From J061 sp003695725 [NCBI: Candidatus Schekmanbacteria bacterium] (GTDB lineage Bacteria > Schekmanbacteria > GWA2-38-11): a DNA stretch of 6,021 bases. The stretch is taken from assembly GCA_003695725.1 (NCBI GenBank), contig RFHX01000175.1:1-6021 (forward strand). Direction: 5' to 3'. The number at the start of each line of letters is the position of its first letter. The stretch's first letter is position 1. The position numbers and the translations under genes are program-made. Shown here in pieces: positions 1 through 6,021 of the stretch. Below the pieces are notes generated by a model. It searched no databases and was not told the origin of the DNA. It saw nothing but the letters and a program-made list of their open reading frames with translations.

Positions 1-71
1 CAATAAAGTTATTGATAGTTATTAAACATTTAGACAAATAATAAATCCTAAACATTGAATAGTATCAGTTT

Positions 72-548
72 ATGGAAAATATTTCCTTCAACCTAAATGG
101 CAATGATGTTTCTATTAAGACTGAGAGCAGTAGGATTCTCTTGTGGATTTTAAGGATTGATTTTGGATTAACAGGGACAAAATATGGTTGCGGTGAAGGC
201 CACTGCGGCGCCTGCACCGTTTTAGTAAATAACGAAGCGGTAAGGTCCTGTCAGTTGACCGTAAAGGATGTCGCCGGAAAGGAAGTCGTTACTATCGAAG
301 GGCTCTCAAAAAATGGAAAACTTCACCCTCTTCAAAAGGCCTTTATAGAGCATAACGCTTTTCAATGCGGTTTTTGCACATCTGGAATGATTTTAAACGC
401 TTACGGCTTTTTAATGAAAAACCCCAAGCCGTCACGGACAGAAATTATTGAAGGAATGAATGACAATCTTTGCCGATGCGGTGCACATATTAGGATTATC
501 AGAGCAATTGAGAGTGTAGCTTTGCAACCGAATAAGGACAAAGAATAA
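72..548 (+). CDS. (2Fe-2S)-binding small subunit of a molybdenum hydroxylase (IorA-like)
   Basis: This 158-residue protein is the electron-transfer subunit of a xanthine-dehydrogenase-superfamily enzyme and carries electrons from the molybdenum site of the large subunit to an external acceptor. Two cluster sites are visible. The plant-ferredoxin type site has Cys40, Cys45, Cys48 and Cys60 (GCGEGHCGACTV, then RSC). The alpha-helical site has Cys99, Cys102, Cys134 and Cys136 (QCGFCTSGM and CRCGAH). All eight ligands are present, and the length is normal for stand-alone small subunits of the isoquinoline 1-oxidoreductase type. There is no signal peptide, so export would depend on the partner. 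Its stop shares one base with the start of the large-subunit gene (TAATG), a sign of translational coupling. The start at 72 is the only reasonable ATG, since an in-frame stop lies at 60-62, but it has no visible Shine-Dalgarno site. Family assignment is firm; the substrate is not known. Confidence 0.95.
   Translation: MENISFNLNGNDVSIKTESSRILLWILRIDFGLTGTKYGCGEGHCGACTVLVNNEAVRSCQLTVKDVAGKEVVTIEGLSKNGKLHPLQKAFIEHNAFQCGFCTSGMILNAYGFLMKNPKPSRTEIIEGMNDNLCRCGAHIRIIRAIESVALQPNKDKE
534..538 (+). promoter_or_regulatory. Ribosome binding site of the large-subunit gene
   Basis: AAGGA lies inside the last codons of the small-subunit gene, 9 bases before the ATG at 548. It supports that start and fits coupled translation of the two subunits. 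Confidence 0.6.
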
Positions 549-2743
549 TGAGCAAACAAGATTACATTGATCTTGATTTCACTGATATAAAGACCTTCCC
601 CTCTTCAATCAAAAGGCGCCATTTTCTTAAACTTTTAGGAAGCGGAATAATTATTTTATTTTCCCTTGATTCATCTGCTTTTCAGGAGGTAATAAAAAAA
701 AGAGGGTATCTCGATATCACTGCCTATGACCTCACTTCTTTTTTAAGAATTGGAGAAGACGGAAGGATTACCTGTCTTACCGGGAAAATTGAAATGGGTC
801 AGGGAATAGCAACTTCTCTTTCACAAATCATAGCTGATGAACTTTATGTGCCAATGGAATCTGTTGATTTAATTATGGGAGACACAGATTTATGTCCATG
901 GGATTTAGGAACATTCGGTTCGATGACCATTCGCTTTTTTGGAGTTGAATTGAGAAATGCCGCAGCTGAAGCAAGAGCAGTATTGTTAGAGCTTGCATCA
1001 AAAGAATTGAATGTCCCTGAAGAGAGACTTTCAATTGAAAATGGCATCATTTTTGATGAAAGCAACAAAAAAAAGAAAATCTCCTATTCAGAGCTTTCAA
1101 GAAAGGAAAATATCCGTAAGCGTCTTGACAAGAAAGCTTTACCCAAGAATTTATCTAAACTATCCTTTATAGGAAAGAATGTTAAACGCATAGATGCTTC
1201 TGCCAAAGTTACAGGAAAGGCAAAATATGCAGGAGACATTCAGCTTCCTGATATGCTTTATGCAAAGATACTCAGGCCTCCTGCTCATAAAGCAAAGCTA
1301 AAATCAATCGATGTTTCTACCATAAAAGAAAATAAGGATATTATCTATATTGAAAAAGATAATTTAAAAGCAGTCCTCCATAGACATCCTGATATGGCGC
1401 AAAGAGCTCTTTCAAAAATAAAAGCCGATTATGTAATTCCTACATCATCTCTCAATGAAAATAACATTGCTTCACATCTTCTCAAGCTTTCACCAAAAGG
1501 AAGAGTGTCTGCTAAAGGGGGAAATCTGAATGAAGGCAAAAAGTTATCATCACTCCTCTTCAATGAAACTTACTCAAATGGATATGTAGCGCATGCCCCG
1601 ATAGAAACCCATACAGCCACTGCCAAATGGGTTCGTGATAGGTTAACCATCTGGGCTTCCACGCAGACACCTTTTCTTTTACAAGGCGAAATTTCGAGAT
1701 ATTTCAGAATACCACAGAATAAAGTACATATTATTACTCCCTTCGTTGGTGGAGGGTTCGGAGGGAAAACTGAAAACAATCAAGCTCTCGAAGCCGCAAT
1801 CCTTGCAAAAGAAGTAGGTAAACCAGTACAAGTGATGAGAAGCAGGGAGGAAGAATTTTTCTATGATATCTTTATGCCTGCATCTGTGGTTAAAATAAAA
1901 TCAGGAATAAATGGCGAAGGTAAAATTGTCTATTGGGATTACAAAGTCTATTTTGCAGGCGAAAGGGGAGGAGAGCATTTTTATGATATTCCTCACTATT
2001 CTACTACAATTTACGCTGGAGGCGGACATGGTTCGCCGGATAAAAGGATTCAAGAAGCGCATCCCTTTGCAACGGGGCCTTGGCGCGCTCCTGCAAACAA
2101 TACGAATACATTTGCTCGAGAGTCACAGATTGACATAATGGCTGAAGCGGCAGGTATTGATAAAGTAGAGTTTAGATTAAAAAATCTCACCAATAAGAGA
2201 ATGATAAAAGTTTTAGAAGCAGTTGCAAAAGAGTTTTCCTGGAAGCCGATGAAAAAAGACTCTTCTATAGGCTACGGAGTAGCATGTTCTATAGATGCAG
2301 ATACATATGTAGCTATGATGTGTAGAGTAAAAGTTGATATGGAAACAGGTAAAGTCAAAGTGGAGAAGGTTGTATGTGCTCAGGATATGGGAATGGTAGT
2401 CAATCCAGAAGGAGCGAGAATGCAGATAGAAGGCTGTATTACGATGGGAATTGGATATGCTCTCTTTGAAGAAATACATTTTCAGGGAGGGAGGATATTT
2501 GAAAAAAATTTCGATACCTATAGAATCCCCACCTTTAAAGACCTCCCAGAAATCGAAACAATTTTGGTAGATAATCAAGATTCACCTCCCCATGGAGGTG
2601 GTGAACCGGCAATTACATGTATGGGAGCAGTTATTGCAAATGCTGTCTATGATGCTGTCGGAGTTAGAATTTTTAAATTCCCATTAACTGCTCAAAGAAT
2701 AAAGGATAATCTCAAAAAAATTAACAAGGATATAAGTTCTTAA
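548..2743 (+). CDS. Molybdopterin-binding large subunit of a molybdenum hydroxylase (IorB-like), Tat-exported
   Basis: This 731-residue protein is the catalytic subunit that would hydroxylate an aldehyde or N-heteroaromatic carbon using water at a molybdenum-cytosine-dinucleotide cofactor. A Tat signal is seen at residues 21-45, with Arg23-Arg24 in KRRHFLK. Next comes a cofactor-binding segment with MGQG at 83-86 and TFGS at 122-125. The alpha/beta hammerhead domain covers about 205-298, including KVTGKAKYAGDIQLP. The main molybdenum domains hold HAPIETHTATA (349-359), GGGFGGK (401-407) and GPWRAP (510-515). Near the C terminus, HGGGEPA contains Glu686, which aligns with the catalytic glutamate of the superfamily. 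The N-terminal position of the MGQG segment, ahead of the hammerhead, is the arrangement I associate with IorB rather than classical xanthine dehydrogenase. Length is normal and the frame is intact. With the preceding Fe-S subunit it should form a periplasmic heterodimer. Substrate and electron acceptor cannot be told from sequence. Confidence 0.93.
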   Translation: MSKQDYIDLDFTDIKTFPSSIKRRHFLKLLGSGIIILFSLDSSAFQEVIKKRGYLDITAYDLTSFLRIGEDGRITCLTGKIEMGQGIATSLSQIIADELYVPMESVDLIMGDTDLCPWDLGTFGSMTIRFFGVELRNAAAEARAVLLELASKELNVPEERLSIENGIIFDESNKKKKISYSELSRKENIRKRLDKKALPKNLSKLSFIGKNVKRIDASAKVTGKAKYAGDIQLPDMLYAKILRPPAHKAKLKSIDVSTIKENKDIIYIEKDNLKAVLHRHPDMAQRALSKIKADYVIPTSSLNENNIASHLLKLSPKGRVSAKGGNLNEGKKLSSLLFNETYSNGYVAHAPIETHTATAKWVRDRLTIWASTQTPFLLQGEISRYFRIPQNKVHIITPFVGGGFGGKTENNQALEAAILAKEVGKPVQVMRSREEEFFYDIFMPASVVKIKSGINGEGKIVYWDYKVYFAGERGGEHFYDIPHYSTTIYAGGGHGSPDKRIQEAHPFATGPWRAPANNTNTFARESQIDIMAEAAGIDKVEFRLKNLTNKRMIKVLEAVAKEFSWKPMKKDSSIGYGVACSIDADTYVAMMCRVKVDMETGKVKVEKVVCAQDMGMVVNPEGARMQIEGCITMGIGYALFEEIHFQGGRIFEKNFDTYRIPTFKDLPEIETILVDNQDSPPHGGGEPAITCMGAVIANAVYDAVGVRIFKFPLTAQRIKDNLKKINKDISS
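608..682 (+). other. Twin-arginine (Tat) signal peptide of the large subunit
   Basis: Residues 21-45 of the large subunit contain KRRHFLK, a close match to the Tat consensus S/T-R-R-x-F-L-K. A short hydrophobic stretch (about 29-40) follows, then SSA at 42-44, a possible signal peptidase site. About 20 residues precede the arginine pair, a long n-region typical of Tat rather than Sec substrates. Tat export fits an enzyme that must fold around molybdenum and Fe-S cofactors in the cytoplasm. Whether the signal is cleaved or kept as an anchor is not decided by the sequence. Confidence 0.8.
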
Positions 2744-2781
2744 AGAATTTTGCTTAAATAAAAAAAATTATATTAGGATTA

Positions 2782-2787
2782 AAGGAG
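2782..2787 (+). promoter_or_regulatory. Strong ribosome binding site of the split-barrel protein gene
   Basis: AAGGAG stands 6 bases before the ATG at 2794, the best Shine-Dalgarno match in the window. It fixes the start of the downstream gene. It lies in an AT-rich 50-base gap in which I see no convincing promoter or terminator hairpin. Confidence 0.8.
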
Positions 2788-2793
2788 AAGAAT

Positions 2794-3252
2794 ATGAAGG
2801 ATTTGACCAATGAGGAAATCAATGAAATTCTTTGTACAGTCGGCGATGGTGTCCTTTCATTGTCCATAGACGACAAACCTTACGGAATACCATTTGGATT
2901 CGTCTATATAAATGGGAATATATACCTATCGATGCTTCCAATGGGGAGGAAATGGGAAATTATCAACAAAAATAAAAATGTATGTTTTACTGTTTTCAAA
3001 TGGAATGATGACCATACAGAATGGGCATCTGTTGTTATCGATGGGGAAATAACTATTGTTGATAATCTTGATGAAATCGAGCTCGTGGTGAAGGAAAACA
3101 TCAGAAAGGTAGGATTGAAAGATGAAGGTTATCTTGAAAAAAGGATGGAAATGTATAGAAAAAATATAAACAACCCTAAATCTCTCAAGATACTAAGAAT
3201 TGATACCTCCAATATAGGAGGCAAAAAAATGAAAACATTGATAGGCAGTTAA
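2794..3252 (+). CDS. Pyridoxamine 5'-phosphate oxidase-like FMN-binding split-barrel protein
   Basis: This 152-residue cytoplasmic protein resembles the small split-barrel flavoproteins that include NimA-type nitroimidazole reductases. Supporting features are an N-terminal helix (NEEINEILCTV), the strand pair GVLSLSIDDKPYGIPFGFVY (19-38), and a second pair starting NIYLSM. The loop MGRKWEIINKN (50-60) has Arg52 and Lys53 where the family usually contacts flavin phosphate. Strand VCFTVF (63-68) and barrel strand SVVIDGEI (79-86) complete the core. A charged helical tail follows. Length matches single-domain members. No signal peptide or membrane segment is seen. It lies 50 bases after the molybdenum enzyme and 27 bases before the glycosyltransferase, so it may share their transcript. 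Split-barrel proteins of this type bind FMN, F420 or haem and many have no known reaction, so I assign only the fold. It is unlikely to be the direct electron acceptor of the exported hydroxylase, since the two would be in different compartments. Confidence 0.85.
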   Translation: MKDLTNEEINEILCTVGDGVLSLSIDDKPYGIPFGFVYINGNIYLSMLPMGRKWEIINKNKNVCFTVFKWNDDHTEWASVVIDGEITIVDNLDEIELVVKENIRKVGLKDEGYLEKRMEMYRKNINNPKSLKILRIDTSNIGGKKMKTLIGS

Positions 3253-3279
3253 AGTTTGAGGTAAATTTCAATATATAGA

Positions 3280-4950
3280 ATGAAATTGTCTGAAAAATCT
3301 ACCAACATTTTTTTATTTCTCATTATCCTTTCCTTGTCCTTCTTCTTCCTATTTAAAAATTTAGGTGATATTCCTTTTTGGCAGGATGAGGGCGAAACTG
3401 CCGTTATTGGACTAAATACGCTTACCTTTGGAATTCCTACTGCTTGGGATGGAAAAAACCTTATATCTTCTCTCAATGGTTATGACTTTAACGATAAACT
3501 TATTTGGACTTGGCATCCATGGAGTCAATTCTATATCACTGCCTTATCCTTTTACCTTTTTGGCAAAAGCACATTTTCAGGCCGTTTACCTTTTGCATTA
3601 TCAGGGTTTTTTACAATTATACTGACTTATCTTCTAACTTCAAAAATGACTAAAGATAAAAAAACCGCATTGCTTTCGGCTTTTTTTTTGACAACAAATC
3701 TTCAATTTATTCTTTTTTGCAGACAATGCAGATATTACGCTTTACTTCCTTTCTTTTCTATTCTTGCCGCCTATTTCATTACAGAAATCGATAAAAGAAA
3801 AGGATTTTACGGATTTATCATATCAATGGCTCTTCTTTTTCATTCAAATTATGCACCATTCCCTTTTGTTATGGCAGGTGGCTTTCTTTATCTCATCTAT
3901 TTAAAAAACAAAGAAAAATTAACAAAATACTTTCTCAGTATTATTCCAATTTCCATTTTAACGATACCTTGGTTCGTTTATTCAGAAGCATATAAGCGAG
4001 GTACAGAAATACCAATATCTGAAAGAATGGGAATTTATTTCCTACAGCTTCAGGATATGCTCTATTTGGTAAATGAATATATGTTTCCTCTACTTCTTTT
4101 ACTTCCTCTATTTTATCTATTTTCAAAAAATTTTGAGGATATAAGAAAGATTTCACTTTTATGTCTTTCTTTTGCTTTTCCCGTAATACTCTTTCTTCCT
4201 TATGTAAGCTATACACAATTTATCATAGGTATTAGGTATGCTACCGGCTGTTTCCCTTTTATGGCTATTATTTCTGCTGTTTCCATTATGACCACCTATA
4301 GAAAAAACAAAATTGCTGGAACATTGATTATTTTCATCTTGATATTTACCAATATTTTATCGTTCATACCATCCTATACTTTCAGAATGATAAAAGAAGA
4401 CGACCAAAAATACAAAAGGGCTTCATTTTCAGAAGAAATAAGAAATGCTTTAATCGCAAAGAAAATATATGCAGACTTCATCTATGAATTAACTCACCAT
4501 TACAAAAGTCCTATTGAAGGAATTTCCAATTTTCTTAATAAAAATGCTTCTGAAGAAGATATTGTCCTTACAAATTATGAGCATGCCCCTATAATTTTTT
4601 ATACCAATAGGAGGATGGCATATATTCTTTCCAACGAAAGATATTTTAGAGAATCAATTCCTGCTCCTAAATTCAATGAAGTATTGATGCAAATGCTTCC
4701 TAACTACATTTTTTCATACGAAAACATTGATTGGCTCATTGAAAGGTCAAATTATCCTGAAAGGTTGTATGGTTTCAATTCATTGAAAAGAAACCTTCAA
4801 AAGAATGGCTTTATAGAAAAGGTTTACTATCTCTCGTATCCGGATATCCCTTGGAGCAATAGAGCTGACCTGAGATATCACAAATTCAGAACTCCTGTCA
4901 ATTTCCCATCCCTTAAAATCTATAAAGTTAAGAAAAATAAAAAGTCATAG
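3280..4950 (+). CDS. Membrane glycosyltransferase, GT39/PMT (ArnT-like) family
   Basis: This 556-residue polytopic inner-membrane protein probably transfers a sugar from a polyprenyl-phosphate donor to an acceptor on the outer face of the membrane. The first membrane segment (about 9-25) is followed by the periplasmic loop IPFWQDEGETA, in which Asp36-Glu37 match the catalytic Asp-Glu of GT-C enzymes. Next come HPWSQFY (79-85) and LFGKSTFSGRLPFALSG, typical of the second loop and helix, then CRQCRYYALLPFFS (147-160), a pattern common in the PMT_2 group. About ten hydrophobic segments extend to about residue 365. A soluble C-terminal domain of about 180 residues follows, with DIVLTNYEHAPIIFYTNRR (427-445), like the periplasmic domain of related enzymes. 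The start at 3280 is the only suitable ATG after the in-frame stop at 3262, but GAGG lies 18 bases upstream, so ribosome binding looks weak. Acceptor (lipid A, protein or polysaccharide) is unknown. Confidence 0.85.
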   Translation: MKLSEKSTNIFLFLIILSLSFFFLFKNLGDIPFWQDEGETAVIGLNTLTFGIPTAWDGKNLISSLNGYDFNDKLIWTWHPWSQFYITALSFYLFGKSTFSGRLPFALSGFFTIILTYLLTSKMTKDKKTALLSAFFLTTNLQFILFCRQCRYYALLPFFSILAAYFITEIDKRKGFYGFIISMALLFHSNYAPFPFVMAGGFLYLIYLKNKEKLTKYFLSIIPISILTIPWFVYSEAYKRGTEIPISERMGIYFLQLQDMLYLVNEYMFPLLLLLPLFYLFSKNFEDIRKISLLCLSFAFPVILFLPYVSYTQFIIGIRYATGCFPFMAIISAVSIMTTYRKNKIAGTLIIFILIFTNILSFIPSYTFRMIKEDDQKYKRASFSEEIRNALIAKKIYADFIYELTHHYKSPIEGISNFLNKNASEEDIVLTNYEHAPIIFYTNRRMAYILSNERYFRESIPAPKFNEVLMQMLPNYIFSYENIDWLIERSNYPERLYGFNSLKRNLQKNGFIEKVYYLSYPDIPWSNRADLRYHKFRTPVNFPSLKIYKVKKNKKS

Positions 4951-4959
4951 GAATAATTT

Positions 4960-6021
4960 TTAAGATTTCAAACAATTCTCTAAAAGTTTCTGCTCATTTT
5001 TTGGGAAACTCTTTATAAGATAGGTCTTGAAATCATCATTTGAAACATTCTCTTTAATCGCATTTGCAATTCCTTCAATAATGAATGGATAACATCTTTC
5101 ATCAGTATTTTTAAAAACAAGAGAAATTTTCCTTAAAGACCCATCAATAATTTTTCTCATCTCCGACCTTTGCATTTTTTCATAAAAATTATCCATAAAA
5201 ACATATTTATTAATTCCCTCGAGCCAATATGATACAAATTTAAAAGTGCATCCTTCGATGAAAGCACTTTTCTGTTCTTCCGGAATTTGAGGCAATACAC
5301 TCAAACATTTAGGTATAACAGTCTGAAGAGGAAGTAATTTTGAAGTAGTATAAAATATTTCTCTGGCCGTAATAGCTCGAGCAATTCCTCTATAAGCAGC
5401 ATTTTGAAAATCAGGAGGAATCAATTTTACTTCATCCAAGATTTCCTTTAAATCCCAATCAACTTTTTTGCCATTTTCCAGGGACACATATGGAATTTCC
5501 ATTGCTTCTTTATAAAAATACCCGTCATAACAGGCAGTTTTAAAGAATTTCGGGAGTTTATTTATTTTCTTCTCTACCTCATTAAGGTCATTGTCAAAGC
5601 GTTCTCTCAAAGCTTCTCCAATCCCTGTATAAAGCATATATTTAAGTAGTTCATTCCTATTATCCAAAGCTTTATCTATTTTTGACCTCCTTTCGCTAAA
5701 TGTTTCGTAAAGCCGCCACCCAATAAGACTATAGTAGGCAGCTGCATCTTCATCATCTAACTTCTTAACTATATTTAAAAGGTTGTCTTCAGGCCTTGCA
5801 GCAGATAAATAGGCAGGAATTAACTCCCAATAGTTATATCCTTTATATATTTTTCCAAGTAAAAATTTCGATGGCTTCGTATAAGAGATTGTTTCTAAAA
5901 ATCCGCAAAAAACTAAGAACAAGACAACGGCAACAGATAGAATGCGAAGATAACTATTTCTAATGTCTGATAAAAATCTCCCTACACCCCAGCTTATAAA
6001 TAAATAGATAAAAGGAATAAG
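4960..6021 (-). CDS. Partial membrane-anchored protein with degenerate helical Y-x-G-I repeats, unknown function
   Basis: I do not recognise this protein. The stop is at 4960-4962 and the frame is open from there to the right edge, giving at least 353 codons. No ATG occurs in the upstream part; the TTG at 5922 lies inside a hydrophobic stretch and is not a credible start, so the gene is cut at its 5' end. The visible N terminus has a hydrophobic segment (IPFIYLFISWGVG, about 5980-6018) and a second one (LRILSVAVVLFLVFCGFLE, about 5893-5949), separated by a short charged loop with several arginines. A soluble, mostly helical domain of about 300 residues follows, carrying about seven weak repeats (see the repeat entry). 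No catalytic motif, metal-binding cluster or nucleotide-binding site is evident. Codon and base use resemble the neighbours. It is convergent with the glycosyltransferase, with 9 bases between the stops. It could be a short two-helix anchored protein or the C-terminal part of a larger polytopic one. Confidence 0.8.
   Translation of the reverse strand, partial: LIPFIYLFISWGVGRFLSDIRNSYLRILSVAVVLFLVFCGFLETISYTKPSKFLLGKIYKGYNYWELIPAYLSAARPEDNLLNIVKKLDDEDAAAYYSLIGWRLYETFSERRSKIDKALDNRNELLKYMLYTGIGEALRERFDNDLNEVEKKINKLPKFFKTACYDGYFYKEAMEIPYVSLENGKKVDWDLKEILDEVKLIPPDFQNAAYRGIARAITAREIFYTTSKLLPLQTVIPKCLSVLPQIPEEQKSAFIEGCTFKFVSYWLEGINKYVFMDNFYEKMQRSEMRKIIDGSLRKISLVFKNTDERCYPFIIEGIANAIKENVSNDDFKTYLIKSFPKNEQKLLENCLKS
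5053..5745 (-). repeat. About seven degenerate protein repeats with Y/I-x-G-I core
   Basis: Within the partial - strand protein, similar segments recur: AYYSLIGWRLYETF, YMLYTGIGEALRERF, TACYDGYFYKEAM, NAAYRGIARAITARE, SAFIEGCTFKFVSYW, MRKIIDGSLRKIS and PFIIEGIANAIKENV. Most share an aromatic or Ile, any residue, Gly, then a small or hydrophobic residue and an amphipathic helix. Counting from the TTG at 5922 as residue 1, the core positions are near 66, 100, 134, 179, 224, 261 and 284, so spacing is 34, 34, 45, 45, 37 and 23. The third to fifth units are joined by proline-bearing linkers (LIPP, PQIP). This looks like a helical-repeat scaffold comparable in unit size to TPR or Sel1 repeats, but it does not match either consensus. 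Divergence at the DNA level is large, so this is old protein repetition rather than recent tandem duplication. Confidence 0.55.

Noticed and set aside
12-60. Possible promoter upstream of the small-subunit gene: TTGATA (12-17) with AATAAT (37-42), or TAGACA (31-36) with TTGAAT (55-60).
   Set aside because: Spacers are 19 and 18 bases and the matches are what AT-rich DNA gives by chance; the second pair would leave almost no leader. Not strong enough to annotate.
2213-2578. A 121-codon open frame on the - strand opposite the large-subunit gene.
   Set aside because: It is antisense to conserved molybdenum-domain sequence, has an odd His/Tyr/Cys/Phe-rich composition, and matches no known family pattern. 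It is a shadow of the real gene.
2737-2747. Short palindrome TTCTTAAAGAA across the large-subunit stop codon, followed by an A-rich run.
   Set aside because: The arms are 5 bases with a one-base centre, so it cannot form a stable hairpin, and no T-run follows. Not a terminator.
2750-2779. TTGCTT with TAGGAT as a promoter for the split-barrel gene.
   Set aside because: The -10 match is only 4 of 6 and the implied transcription start falls on the Shine-Dalgarno site. Co-transcription from upstream is simpler.
3681-3689. Run of nine T inside the glycosyltransferase gene as a possible slippage or frameshift site.
   Set aside because: The frame continues normally on both sides with membrane sequence expected of the family, so there is no sign of a shift. 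It is only a place where sequencing indels are likely.
3941-4216. A 91-codon open frame on the - strand opposite the glycosyltransferase.
   Set aside because: It is complementary to hydrophobic membrane-helix codons, which commonly leave open antisense frames with Lys/Glu-rich composition. No start signal or family resemblance is seen.

Overview
The window comes from an AT-rich bacterial genome; the organism cannot be named from the sequence. The bacterial signs are clear Shine-Dalgarno sites before two genes, a twin-arginine (Tat) export signal, and tightly packed co-directional genes. It holds five protein genes, one of them cut by the right edge. I see no tRNA, rRNA, CRISPR array, insertion sequence or phage gene.

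Left part (about 72-2743, + strand): a two-gene unit for a xanthine-dehydrogenase-superfamily molybdenum hydroxylase of the isoquinoline 1-oxidoreductase (IorAB) type. The first gene encodes the small subunit with two [2Fe-2S] clusters. The second, which overlaps it by one base, encodes the large molybdopterin-cytosine-dinucleotide subunit. Only the large subunit has a Tat signal, so the folded heterodimer is probably exported to the periplasm or cell surface with the small subunit as passenger. No FAD subunit, cytochrome c or XdhC-type maturation gene is visible, so the electron acceptor is unknown. The substrate is also unknown; an aldehyde or an N-heteroaromatic would fit the family.

Middle (2794-4950, + strand): a small flavin-binding split-barrel protein of the pyridoxamine 5'-phosphate oxidase-like superfamily, with a strong ribosome binding site. 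It is followed 27 bases later by a polytopic membrane protein of the GT39/PMT (ArnT-like) glycosyltransferase class. Short gaps and shared strand suggest all four + strand genes could be co-transcribed, but there is no obvious functional link between the oxidoreductase and the glycosyltransferase.

Right part (4960-6021, - strand): a convergent gene whose stop lies only 9 bases from the glycosyltransferase stop. The reading frame stays open to the window edge, so the gene is partial and its true start lies outside. The visible protein has two hydrophobic N-terminal stretches and a soluble alpha-helical domain containing about seven degenerate repeats with a Tyr/Ile-x-Gly-Ile core. I do not recognise the family. 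It is the least explained element here and the best candidate for something undescribed; the rest looks like ordinary members of known families.
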